From the NCBI RefSeq assembly GCF_002443255.2, contig NW_019211456.1, forward strand, positions 23,863,061-23,927,060: 64,000 nucleotides of DNA, in the 5' to 3' direction. Shown piece by piece: positions 27,001 through 36,400 of this stretch. Within the stretch, counting starts at the first letter, position 1. Each line of letters begins with the position of its first letter. The notes under the pieces are model-generated. The model made no database searches and was not told the DNA's origin. It saw only the letters and a list, made by a program, of their open reading frames with translations. This DNA is from Varroa destructor (taxonomy: Eukaryota > Arthropoda > Arachnida > Mesostigmata > Varroidae). The translations under genes were made by a program, and so were the position numbers.

Positions 27001-30000
27001 TTCTACAAATTAAACGGACTCTACTACGCAGTACTATACGATATAGTGAAATAACAATACTTGCCAAGGCTAAAGTAACACCGCTTCACACGAAGAGCGT
27101 AAATTAGTTAATTAATAACTAATTTACTCCCTTCGTTAAATGTTTGCTCTAGCGGACAAGGCGACGTTGACTCTCCGATGCATGGGTACTACCTCGGGGG
27201 TAGTACGGCGTCATCATGATTAGTACACTATGTGATTTTAACACGATATACTTGTCTATATTTGGACCGCATGCTGTTTCGACAACTCTCTGAATAACTG
27301 TTATATAGGTCTTTTATTTGTCTGCATCCATCTTAGTCATGTCCGTTATAGCCTTACTAGTCGTACTGCTATATATATATAAGAATATTGTCCAGCTTTA
27401 ATTTTCTTCGAAAGGTGCAAATGGAGCATTAACGGACGTGCTTTATTTTCGCTGCTAACAACTACATCATACGCTCACAATACTGCACAAGGTTTTTGAG
27501 GACCAGGCAGATACGGCTTCGCGATAGACACAATCAACGTATAGAATATAACATGGGCTTAAAAGCATAATCGTTTGTGTATCGTTTCATAGGCGAGCCC
27601 AAACCAGACGGAACTGATGAACCTAGGTCAAAAACCAAGCTTTCACGGTACTTTTCAACCTTCGGGGGACTTTATGTTATGAATTCTTGTCGGGTACCTA
27701 TAGTCAGGGTTTTTTTCAAATCAGAACATTTACCAAAATGTTCTGATTTGAAGTTTGAAAGAACAAGTCACGGGTTTTTCACCGCAGCTTTGCAAAAAAA
27801 ACTGCAATTTCTGTATCTTGTGTGACCTTTTCCCTTCCCAAAACTCAAGAAACGCCTGAGATAAAGAAGCTATGAGGTGATCAAGAAACTCTAAGGCAAG
27901 ACAAATTTGACTGAGACCGCAACATGTTTTAACGACCAGAAATGACAGTAACACATGCATTTGAATAAATTTTCCATAAAATATCATTTTCTTCAGTTGA
28001 CCTGAGTTATGGAGTTAAACAATGGCCATATGTGCTAAATAGATATCTTACAGTCGCTCGAGTAAATCAGGTATTTTCATACTCTGTGATAGTCCCATAA
28101 AAGACTTTGACCCAACCGATATTAGTCAGAAATATATCCCCTCCGGAAATTTGCTAAGATCCGGCATAACATTAAACACTTCCATGATATGATAAATCGA
28201 TTGGCCAATGTTGCGGCTTGTATGAAGCTTCGTTCAAAAGTTCAGAACAAACACTGACAACCAATCCTATTATATACAGAAAATTATAGAAAAATAAATG
28301 CAATATATTACAGTCATACATAAAAAAGGAAATTTAACTTACGCTATAAAGCAACTATTTTGAAAAAACATTTCATTCCAGTTGACGTCTATTTGCGCCC
28401 CAAGTAGGATCAATGATGAAAAACGCTGGCATCTGACAGATCTGGGTGAAATCAATAAATTCCAAGTCGGAAATGAAAGACCAGAAAGTTCATCAGGTAT
28501 GCTCTAATTGATACTACGTAGCCGATTCCTTAAAGAAACGTCGTTCGCTTTAGCTGAATCATCTTACTTTGCGATCATTTGAATTTGGATCTATTGGTAC
28601 CCATATTTCAAATCCTAAACTATAATTATATAATAACAATAATCTCTAATTATGTTATAATAATTTATGGAAAATAGTAAAATTTCAAAAAATCTGTAGC
28701 CAATAATTTAGCTAAAATGCCTCTTTACCTTTGGAGTAATCTATAGATTTGATTGGCATAAATAAGTGAGTCATTTTACCCAGACTCGGAGCGCCTCACT
28801 AAAAATCAACCAATATTTTTTAACTCTTAAAACTTGACCCGCTTTGCAATAGTTTAGTGTTAACTTTTTTGTTATACAAGTTTATATATACATATTAATC
28901 GATTGGATAAAGTGGGCCTCTTTTTAATCTGGCAGAACATTGCCGTGCGCTTCATGGTAGACTAACTTAGATCCTCCAGTGGTCGATGAAAGATCGTAAC
29001 AATTACCGTATTTTTTGTGAAGCAAATTCCTCGCCCAAAAGGTTGCATCAATAAATTAGCTGATTCTGGCAAGCCAATTAACGAAAATGATATGTATTGG
29101 AATCCTTACCGAGGCGCCAAAGAGGGTTAAGGTGCATGAGGCGTTCCACATGCGTCCCGAAGATACTTTGTTATCGGAACTCATTTGTTAAACGTAGTTA
29201 GACACCAACACGTTTCGTCAAATACTTATTCTTGTCGAAGAACGGTTCCCTGCCTACACTAGCACTGCTGTGCTGTGCTCCACAGCGGTGCGATTGGCGT
29301 CAGGCACATTCAGAGATAAGCCTTTTTTCCTCAAACACAAAACCTGTTCTTTGCACTTCGATGTCTGTCCTTCATCTTTGTCTTCTGCTGCGATTTACTT
29401 TCAGCTGCTTAGCAACGAATGAATGCTGAGAAAGAACGAAAACGAGGCGGGTAGCTAAACTCCGATGAAAACAAATAACCGTACAAAAAAGTTCCGCTTC
29501 TTTTAGGCTAAACATCGAAACAACATTCCACTCGCTCGGCAGAATGTTTACATTTTAAATTAAGATAGCATATTAGAAAAAAATGTAGACGCCTTCGCTA
29601 CAACAACGTTGTGACTTGCATAGAAGTTCTCCATGTTCAACTTCACAGGAGTTAAAGGTCGAATACGTTTCTGCTTTGCCTGTAATTTACTGTCGTTGGT
29701 CGCATATCTGGTGTGGCGTTGCTAGAGGAGCGGTCGCGACAAAAAAACCCGCTGTCATCCCAATTTTTTGGTAACTCTTTAACGCGACCAGATCGCTTTC
29801 ACCCTTACCGATTGACGTTACCGCAGTAGCCGGCACAAATGGACGCACCAGATATTATAGACACGCCCAAGTGGATAAGGCTGGTCGCACAATCGATGAC
29901 CACCACCAAAAACAGAGAGAGAATTGAATAACCACAACCATTTTTTGACTGTGGTTTACGAGTATCAATAGACGGATGCCATAACATAACACCGCTAATG

Positions 30001-33000
30001 CTGTAAGAGCAGACATTTCGCTACATAACCGCTATCTTTGCTTACATGAAAAGAACTATATTATCTACATGCCACATTTACGCCCTTAAGTCCTTCCTGC
30101 GCGTTTGATAGTAACATCGTTTTTGCTTGCCCTGCACACGTTATTAGACTCGAGCGTTGGCGCTCTGCCACCTGTTTTCTACCATCTTTTCCATGGCGTA
30201 CCCTCCTCTAGCATTTACATTTACATTTAGCCGCCATAATAGAAAATGGTTTTCGTCGTAAGACAATTGAAATAGGATAAATATTCGCTCGGAGAGTCGA
30301 TACTATGCTAGAAAGTTCTTAGAAAACTCATTTGATCGGGCGCAATGTTTGTTCAACTAATCATTGCGTAATGAATTTCAATTCGTAAATACTTTACAAT
30401 TTTTTACTTGGAGTAAATAATAGTTCTACGCCTGTACGTAAATATTCAATTAAGTCTCAGAAAAAGTTTCCCATAACTAAACAACTGTTAAAAGCTGCCA
30501 ATAATAAGTGTCTTCCCCTTACCCATATCCCCAATCCTACAATCGTTGGACTCGTACAACTAACGATGGACTCGTCGTTCGAATTCACCTAACATCTATT
30601 CTACCATAATAATCTCAAATATCTAAAGATTAAGAGAAATACATTGCAACGCACAGCTCTGATCATACGCTAGAAACGCAGGCATTTAGAGCAGACAACC
30701 AGTAGGCTTGCTACAGCCAATGCTCAGATGGATCAGTCAAACGATACAAAGCTCTGAGAAATACCTGCGATCAGACCAAGGTCGTTACTATTTTTGCAGC
30801 TAGAAACATTAATTTCACAGTTCATCCAGTTTCCACGAACATACACGTTCGTCTAGCTGAGCAAAAAATGCTTAGGCTGCCAGCAGCCGGTGCACTTGCA
30901 GGTTTTGATAAAGTCGTTGCTGGGGCTTTGCTAGTGTCCATCAGTCGAACCCTTCCTCAAATCACAGGCGTTTCGACCACGCGTCTGATTTCATCGGATG
31001 GTTTAGGCAATGGCGCCGGCCGAGGGGGCGGCTCAGGTGGCGCGATTCGTGAGGCGGGCGGAGCGTTCGGCAAACGTGAGGCTGCTCATGAGGAGCAATA
31101 TTTTAGGAAAAAACAGGCCGAACAACTGAGCCAGTTGCACGATCACATTCAAGACGAGATTCGCGAACTTTGGAAGCAAGTACGATGTCACGAGGAAGCG
31201 GTCAAACGGCTTCAGATGAAAATCAACTCGCTCAGGAAGACCAGCACCAGATAGTGACTTGGATGAAATGAAGGCATGAGGTTGACTATAACACAGCGTA
31301 ATTTGATTGAATTAGTACGTACTCTAATATGCAATGATGGTGATTGAATTGAATGCAATGCTCATGTATATTACAAGTTTCACATTGGAGAAAGTCGGAG
31401 CAAAAGTTCAGAGAATTTAAGTTCATTTATCCATCGTCTGGATTAAAATGTAGCACTGGAGAGTGACTGCACTTAGCTGGTAACTTTCACTATGCACTAT
31501 GATTGTCACGTATGGCTTACAGTTATCTGAGAATTTCATACTTAATCGTTATAGAAGCAGAATTTAAAACTAAATTTGCTTCCAAGGTTGACATTTTCGG
31601 TGTGTAACTGCGTTAATCCCGAAAGTTCAGCTAGCAATGTTTCTGTTGAATAGCTCAGAGAATTGAAACGAGGCATCACTCTTATGTACAAAAAAGACAA
31701 TATGGCGCCTGAAGAGTGAAGCAAGCCTACCGAAGGACAAGAGAAAGGTAACCCACAAACATTCCGTTTGCGGTCGATGCGGGCTAAATCTGAATGAAAT
31801 TGGGTATGTATCAAGTCGTTTTCTTTGTCAGAATACACACTATGAATGTTTATCTCGTCAGCGAACATGTCAATAACAAGTGTCAAGAACGAAATTTTTT
31901 AAATGGTATATTGATCGAAGCGGTTCTATTTAAACCTTAAAAAATACCGAGAACAATAGGAGTGCACTGCCTTTTAAATATTTGTAGTCTAAAAACACAA
32001 TTCAGAAATAAATTCGAGTTTGCAATAACTGGAATAAGGGTAGAAATATAACAATTAGCTAATCTATGCTAGTGAAATTTAGGTATAAATCAAAGGATCC
32101 ACTTAGCAAGTACGAAGTCAAAATCCCAACCCATGCTAGGTAACTGTGAGCAAGCGTGCTTGACATAACAGGGAGCCTATCCATTACGGAGGTTATTTTT
32201 CGTGTTGAACTCCGAATCTTTGACATACTGTCTTTGTGAATAGAGAATTTCTGGCTTCCCGGTTAGATTTCATATATGTAGTAATATTGACCCATATCTT
32301 TGTCACTTTTCAAAAATTCCCGCAAGTGACTGTTTACCGTAAAGCGTGGCTCATCAGAGCCGTACTAGGCTCGTTGTTGTATAGAGCCTCTGTGCGTCAC
32401 AACTACTCAGGCGAATATAGGACAGACGGATGGATACGGCTTTGCAAGTTTCAGCTCTGCCAACACAGTTCAAGCCAGGCCCGAAGGGAGTTTCGAATGT
32501 AGACTGGGTCTTCATAAACAACAGCTCAGCGCAAATTTCAGCTTGACAATAACGATGATTGAAGGAAACTCTTTAAATATTGTGAATTCCGAATACCCAC
32601 AATAAAAATCGGTTTTATGTGCTTATGTGTTTAGCTACTAAGCTCTATTGATGGCTCGAACTGCTTGACCCATACATCATTGTGAGCACCCAGAACTGGA
32701 CGACAAAGATGCAGTGAAAAGTGTTCGTTCGAAAAAACAGCTTACTCGCGTTCTTTAGAATTAAACGAATTTGATCACAATCTGAAGTACTGAACAGAAG
32801 TGAAGAATATGAATCGGACAAAAGTTTATTCTTCTGTAAAGTTGTGTTTGAATCGTATATTCAAAGTAATATTTCATGAAAATATTGAGCAAGCGCCAAA
32901 GCATTTACTCTAACGGTTATCGGATGAATTGTTGCTGAACCACGGTGGTATAAAGATGTAAGAAAATTCAGGTAGAAGCGTGGTCTTTTCACGGTACTTT

Positions 33001-33435
33001 TCGAACGAATACAAGTCGCTTTCATTTCACACGATATCTAGATAAGCATCACCAGCACAGCGCTGAGGTAGGCATGTTAACAGCTGTTCCAAGTCTATTC
33101 CTCGCTCGGTCACGATAACCTTAACAATAAACCATAAATACACTGATTTTACTTACAGACGCTCCAAATACAACAAATGAGTGAGCTGGTACATCCTTGT
33201 TCTTACACGAGTCGAAGCGCATGGCCTCACGGAAGAGTGCGAGCATCTGCGGACACAGGGGGGCGCCGACGACTGCCTCAAGGCTTCCACCATCACTGCT
33301 TCCATTCTGAGCGCCATTTAAGTAGGCTGCCATTGCTCCTTTTGATGCTGCTGCCGCTGCTGTTGATGCCAATAATTGTGTTGACGCACCTAATGTTACC
33401 TCTCCACTGACACTTTCAGTATTTCTCTCCCCCAT
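1966..33435 (-). CDS. G6PD: Glucose-6-phosphate dehydrogenase gene (nine coding exons, 3' end incomplete)
   Basis: Encodes the cytosolic enzyme that oxidises glucose 6-phosphate to 6-phosphogluconolactone and reduces NADP+, the first step of the oxidative pentose phosphate pathway. Joined exons: 33435-33157, 20734-20697, 7586-7478, 5053-4830, 4608-4414, 4077-3888, 3324-3114, 2569-2364, 2135-1966. All junctions are GT-AG and phases agree throughout, giving about 540 residues plus a split codon. Visible landmarks: coenzyme motif GASGDLA (91-97), GYGRS (122-126), substrate site [13 protein letters not shown] with the substrate-binding Lys at 260, and [10 protein letters not shown] with the catalytic Asp-His pair at 313 and 318. 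Against the human protein (515 aa, from memory) there is an N-terminal extension of about 53 residues and no visible last ~28 residues. The antisense IF1 gene sits in intron 1. Family assignment is secure; the two ends are not. Confidence 0.96.
2364..2569 (-). CDS. G6PD: G6PD coding exon 8
   Basis: Encodes (A)[20 protein letters not shown], then [18 protein letters not shown] and [17 protein letters not shown] and RVQPGEA are conserved C-terminal-domain strands, and the MNKKPGM loop carries the Lys that contacts the structural NADP+ in the human enzyme. Wording is close to the Drosophila protein, which supports an arthropod host. Acceptor is ACTCTAG, donor is GTAAGA. Confidence 0.96.
2900..3025 (-). 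pseudogene. Decayed duplicate of G6PD exon 7
   Basis: In the intron between exons 7 and 8, minus-strand sequence repeats much of exon 7. NQTQDYLD matches EQTQGYLD, and a collinear stretch reading [18 protein letters not shown] matches [18 protein letters not shown]. Upstream, ILIENIL resembles IRLENVV. The copy is dead: about 13 bases are missing after the YLD segment (near 2961) and the conserved Trp codon after NER is TGA (2902-2900). Spacing and orientation fit a local tandem duplication of the exon, perhaps once an alternative exon. The duplication is clear by eye; its age and former function are inference. Confidence 0.85.
3114..3324 (-). CDS. G6PD: G6PD coding exon 7
   Basis: Encodes [20 protein letters not shown], then the [15 protein letters not shown] segment and [14 protein letters not shown]. 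Acceptor is CATTATTAG, donor is G|GTATTT, leaving one base of an Ala codon. A degenerate copy of part of this exon lies 90-200 bases downstream in the intron (see the pseudogene entry). Confidence 0.96.
3888..4077 (-). CDS. G6PD: G6PD coding exon 6
   Basis: Encodes [20 protein letters not shown], then [17 protein letters not shown] and [19 protein letters not shown]. It holds the catalytic Asp-His pair in RDVMQNH. Acceptor is ATGCTTACAG, donor is AAG|GTAACA, phase 0 at the end. Confidence 0.97.
4414..4608 (-). CDS. G6PD: G6PD coding exon 5 (active-site exon)
   Basis: Encodes [14 protein letters not shown], then [14 protein letters not shown] and [20 protein letters not shown] and [13 protein letters not shown] are the family signature with the substrate-binding lysine. 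Acceptor is GATTTCAG, donor is AATAG|GTGAGT; one base completes the incoming Ser codon and two bases of Arg are left at the end. Confidence 0.97.
4830..5053 (-). CDS. G6PD: G6PD coding exon 4
   Basis: Encodes [20 protein letters not shown] through [19 protein letters not shown] to CMSS, matching the G6PD region that contains the conserved [10 protein letters not shown] strand. Donor is AG|GTAATG. The acceptor is AACAGCAG, a tandem NAGNAG: use of the second AG would start the exon at 5050 and drop one Gln without changing the frame. Confidence 0.95.
7478..7586 (-). CDS. G6PD: G6PD coding exon 3
   Basis: Encodes (W)[20 protein letters not shown] and on to RIRPYIR, matching the second strand and helix of the G6PD coenzyme domain. 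GYGRS holds the Arg equivalent to human Arg72. Acceptor is CTTTCCAG, donor is GTATGG, phase 0 at the end. Confidence 0.95.
8414..8440. repeat. (TTA)n(CTA)n microsatellite
   Basis: Compound trinucleotide tract, TTA units followed by ACT units. Confidence 0.9.
9017..9056. repeat. (TA)n microsatellite
   Basis: Twenty uninterrupted TA units. Confidence 0.95.
10891..10923. repeat. Compound (CCG)n(CTG)n repeat
   Basis: About seven CCG units run into four CTG units. It mirrors the larger tract at 56454 in having a GC-rich block joined to a CAG/CTG block. Confidence 0.92.
12878..12947 (+). CDS. Candidate internal exon, unknown gene
   Basis: A 70-nt stretch between a good acceptor (pyrimidine-rich, ending ACATGCTCAG) and a strong donor (GAA|GTAAGT). 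One frame is open: [20 protein letters not shown] then GFE, with a hydrophobic end. It starts with one base of a split codon and ends in phase 0, compatible with the exon at 13773. No family recognised; splice-site quality is the only firm support. Confidence 0.25.
13773..13991 (+). CDS. Candidate terminal exon, unknown protein
   Basis: Follows a good acceptor (GTATTCTTTCTACAG) in phase 0 and stays open for 72 codons to TAA. The product starts [20 protein letters not shown] and ends [10 protein letters not shown], with an acidic/aromatic part ([19 protein letters not shown]). Codon first positions are mostly purines, as expected for coding DNA. It lies in G6PD intron 2 on the opposite strand. 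No family recognised, and no poly(A) signal stands out. Confidence 0.3.
   Translation, partial: EVEDAFCLTSSFHHRRTNSAVLDPTIHSLIDNDQNENHKIITYRYSDQFDDFSRYVWCTGGRKLWIANYNNS
15481..15498. repeat. (TA)n microsatellite
   Basis: Nine uninterrupted TA units. Confidence 0.85.
16198..16210. repeat. Poly-G run
   Basis: Thirteen consecutive G residues in AT-rich intronic DNA; also a likely place for sequencing length errors. Confidence 0.9.
17903..17964 (+). CDS. Candidate internal exon, unknown gene
   Basis: Preceded by an excellent acceptor (CCTTGTTTTCGTTTCAG) and followed by AAG|GTGACA. The frame that stays open across the donor reads [20 protein letters not shown] (20 codons after two bases), ending in phase 0. 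The next good acceptor (18434) also opens in phase 0. Function unknown. Confidence 0.3.
18435..18527 (+). CDS. Candidate terminal exon, unknown gene
   Basis: After a good acceptor (GTTAGTGCTGTTTCAG) the phase-0 frame reads [20 protein letters not shown] then [10 protein letters not shown] and stops at TAG. Joined to the 17903 exon it gives a continuous tail (...TAVKFK + LQRESDKEN...). A second AG six bases in offers a variant acceptor in the same frame. No family recognised. Confidence 0.3.
   Translation: MQRESDKENYDISAVTGNSKTMPLYFTKTF
20028..20045. repeat. (CA)n microsatellite
   Basis: About eight CA units. Confidence 0.85.
20570..20603. repeat. Imperfect (AT)n tract
   Basis: AT repeats interrupted by TTATATACAT, just downstream of the G6PD micro-exon on the minus strand. 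Confidence 0.85.
20697..20734 (-). CDS. G6PD: G6PD 38-nt micro-exon ([12 protein letters not shown])
   Basis: Encodes [12 protein letters not shown] plus the first two bases of the next Trp codon, exactly the residues missing between the neighbouring exons. Acceptor is AATTACAG, donor is GTGAGTA. It begins in phase 0 and leaves two bases, which are completed by the G that opens the exon at 7586. It contributes the GDLA half of the NADP-binding motif, so skipping it would remove the coenzyme fingerprint and shift the frame. It is flanked by introns of about 12.4 and 13.1 kb. Confidence 0.96.
22428..23287. repeat. Diverged direct repeat pair (~110 bp, ~750 bp apart)
   Basis: Copy A at about 22428-22537 and copy B at about 23177-23287 align along their length at roughly 70% identity by eye. 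Shared blocks are TCTAG(T/C)ATCG, TTTCAATTA and AATCATGCGACCTT (copy B spelling), with a 2-base indel after ACGTT. Copy B lies in an open frame of about 83 codons (no early ATG) that includes [18 protein letters not shown]. Either a decayed dispersed repeat or the trace of a local duplication. Confidence 0.5.
27099..27127. repeat. 12-bp AT-rich inverted repeat
   Basis: Arms GTAAATTAGTTA and TAACTAATTTAC flank ATTAA. A perfect palindrome apart from the 5-base centre; AT-rich, so it may be chance. Confidence 0.8.
27715..27752. repeat. Perfect 17-bp inverted repeat with 4-base loop
   Basis: The left arm TTCAAATCAGAACATTT (27715-27731) and its exact reverse complement (27736-27752) are separated by ACCA. 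It would form a strong hairpin in DNA or RNA on either strand. No ORF or terminal-repeat element accounts for it. Confidence 0.9.
30868..31254 (+). CDS. ATPIF1: Mitochondrial ATP synthase inhibitor IF1
   Basis: 128 codons, no intron in the coding sequence. IF1 binds mitochondrial F1-ATPase when the membrane potential collapses and matrix pH falls, and blocks ATP hydrolysis. Residues 1 to about 42 form a likely matrix-targeting presequence (Arg-containing, Ser/Thr/Leu-rich, no acidic residues early). A Gly-rich linker follows at about 45-58. The inhibitory segment [20 protein letters not shown] (57-76) is nearly identical to the classic IF1 core, followed by [18 protein letters not shown]. Residues about 82-123 are a heptad-type helix rich in Glu, Lys, Leu and Gln, with His at 74, 91 and 93 in the region where pH-sensing histidines occur. 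Length is close to family size (about 105-110) plus the Gly linker. It lies antisense inside G6PD intron 1. ATTAAA at 31442 could be the poly(A) signal. Confidence 0.95.
   Translation: MLRLPAAGALAGFDKVVAGALLVSISRTLPQITGVSTTRLISSDGLGNGAGRGGGSGGAIREAGGAFGKREAAHEEQYFRKKQAEQLSQLHDHIQDEIRELWKQVRCHEEAVKRLQMKINSLRKTSTR
33157..33435 (-). CDS. G6PD: G6PD coding exon 1 (N-terminus)
   Basis: 93 codons, phase 0 at the 3' end, with a perfect GTAAGT donor. The last ~25 residues (HSFVVFGAS at the end) align with the start of the G6PD coenzyme domain, and the motif is cut between GAS and GDLA. The residues before it are a low-complexity Ala/Gly/Ser-rich extension absent from human G6PD. I chose the ATG at 33435 because it is the first in frame after the upstream TAG near 33556. 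The frame stays open for about 40 codons upstream without another ATG, and a TTTCTCGCAG acceptor-like site lies 9 bases before it, so a 5' exon joining here is possible. A later in-frame ATG (residue 35) is an alternative start. Confidence 0.85.
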
Positions 33436-36400
33436 GTGTCTCTGCTGCGAGAAAGTTACTTCACTATTAGACTGACTTATGGGTATCAGTTGGATTAGCG
33501 CTTTCCTCGTTGTTTTAGATGTGGTATCCTCTGTCGATTCGTCGTCGATCGTCTACACCAGCGATGGCGACATAAACTGCTGTCGCCGGTGAAATCTATT
33601 CAGATTATGTGAAGAGTTCCTTACTGTCGTCGAATTATCCTTGTTGTTCTGTTCTTCCTGATATCTGTCGAGATAATTATATCATCCTGAGGCGGATTTC
33701 CCTGTGAGTTCCGAGAAGACAGACAGAAAAAGAACGAAAAACATTAAGCATTTAGCGTGACTAAAACAAAGGACTGCCTAATATTAACTTTCACGGAGGG
33801 CAAAAACAAAAGAAAAGTTACACACATGCATACGTACTTAACAGCATTTGACGCGCCATCTTAATAGTCCGAAATATGTTAGTAATCATTCTCTGTATTG
33901 CGCTCAACGCGCAGGTACGAGCTGACGAAATGATGGTACCCACAGCTGCGGAGAAGCGGTCACATTAACACGCACGTCAACTAATCGGATGGTTTTGTTT
34001 TTGTCTGTTCGAGCTAAACACTTGTTGGTGCCGACACTGCAATCAAAAAATGCACGCTCCAAAAGCACAAATCGGCCCCCCTCTCAGACAAAGGCTCACA
34101 AGAGCGGACGATTCTCTGGTCCGACGGAGCGCGCCGTGACACTCAGGACCTACTGAATAAGGGCGTTATCGTAAATGCTTGCTACCCGTCGCTAGCCCGC
34201 TAGCATGTTTGTAGCGGAAAAAGTGGAATTTTTCACAGCGGTGGACAAGTGCGGCCTACCGCATTGGCCCGACAGGCACAGCAGATGTGGACGGTGTGAG
34301 GAGGAATGTCCTCTATGCGCATCACATATTCGTCGTGCGTAGGTAGTTCACAGATTCAATGGTGACCATTAACTCGTGTCTGTGTTAACCACCTGCTGGG
34401 TGGAAATATACTACTACATATTAGAGCAGCTGGTGTCACGGGGGAGCAATGTGCAGTCAACAAACCCCACCCAGTGAACACGGTAATAAATACAAACGTG
34501 GATATGGCCTAGCTTGAGGTGTTATGATTATGTGACACGTGTGCAGAATAATACGAGCGGATACGTTTATATAGGTCTCCCGTCAACGTTAATAATGCCG
34601 ATCGGACAGACGGGAGACGAGAAGTGTGATACGTATAAAACTGATAAAAAAAAAAAGCCAAATACAATTCCACATTTGTCGTTATAGCGCGTTACAGTTC
34701 CGCACATCGCCGAAATACCAGTTGATCTCAACATAAGCCACATGGTAAGAGAAGCCTACTACGGGTTTCAAAGTTCAGCCGAGTACCAGGTTAGATTGCT
34801 TGAATTAGAAAGTATTGTCAGTTCGTAATAGAGTTTTTGATGACGTAACGTCAACCTGCGTGCTTGCTTAATGGACCGTTGTAGAAACGTAGTACTCCAG
34901 TACAACAGAAACACTTTTGCTATACATTTTATTCGCAATAATTAGACAACAATTGTATCGTTAAGTTACATATTGGTGGTTTTCATATTGATGGTTGCTA
35001 GCTGCTACCGGCTGACGGACTACGCGCGAGACATCATTCGGACAACATTCGACCAAATCTCTAACTAACCGAGTTCTTGCGGTTTTTATTAGCTGCTTAG
35101 AAACTACTATTGCCCTCAGTGCAGTAGATCTACTGACATTGCTCATGTTACTCGAAAGATTTCATGTGTGTTTGACGGCCTTCGTGTGAAAGCATTTGGT
35201 CGGTTCCACAATGAACGGGATGTTAAAACTTTTCCAGTTTTAATCGTTGTAACAGCTCTAAAACGGTTTTTCTCTGTGGCCTAGAGAGATACGTTAATAA
35301 AACGGTAATAAAATATGTGGTAAATAATTTTAGATTTTGATGATGATTCATGCCCCGTATAAGTAGTACTTTAGGGTTGTTTAAGGCTTAGCGTAGCTAA
35401 CTCGACAGACCGAATAGTTTGTGCTGCTTCATGATCGAATACCTAGAGGAATAGATATACCTAGCTGTATTCGATGCATTTTGTATCGGTGCTATACTCA
35501 ATGGTGACACCTTTAATGTACGATGCTCTTACGATTCGATCCAAATTATCTAGCCGCGTTTGACAAATTATAGCTATCATAGTAATTGTTCGACAACGCT
35601 GCTTTTATCATATTCGATATTTTGGCGGTTTCTCTCCATCTCGGATCAACGCCATGCGGGAAATCTATTTTGACACACCGATTGGAAATAATTCGATGTC
35701 CGCGCATATTCATGCAACGGTGCTCACACAAATATCGAAGGCGTCGTCATAATGACACGGCACGTGCAGGCATGTTTACGTGCACATGTATGATGATAAG
35801 TCCACAAACGGGTTTTTGTTGCAAATTCCGTATTATGCCAGCGTCAACATACGGTAAGGGTCTAATCAGAATAGCGTTTTTCGCGCCTTCAGATACCGGC
35901 CGAAACGAAGCGAGCCCCGTCCTAAGGACTTTTACCGGTCCCAATAAAACTAGAATTGTCACATATTAAATTCGGGTGGTGGAAAAATCTTAAATGATTG
36001 GTCAATACGGCCATGATTAGCAGCAAAAGTATATTGTACTACATGCTAGATAACAAACGCCTGCATATTTAATATATCCCGCCTGCAATAATTTATTTAG
36101 GTTACCTATTATTTTTTTATTATTTAAAGGTATCATCAAGTGAACGCCAATACTCATAGTTTCTGCTCAAAAATCAACGACAATTTTTTATGCAGAAGCC
36201 ATCACTAATAAATCGATTGAATGATCGACTCGCTGACTCGTATCTTTCTCAAAAAAATTTCAAAAGTTTTTGAAGCGATCTTTAGGTGATTTGCCATACA
36301 TCTTATGTAAACATACATATGCTATATACGTCGCCTCAAACACACGGGCATACAGCGCGATCTGAAGCGAGACCTTTTTCCATAATGAAGTTTTGAAACT

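Larger units (their letters stand above)
20735..33156 (-). other. G6PD intron 1 (12.4 kb)
   Basis: Contains the antisense IF1 gene, the diverged repeat pair at 22.4-23.3 kb and the hairpins at 27.1 and 27.7 kb. Otherwise AT-rich with short chance ORFs; no other gene recognised. Confidence 0.85.
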
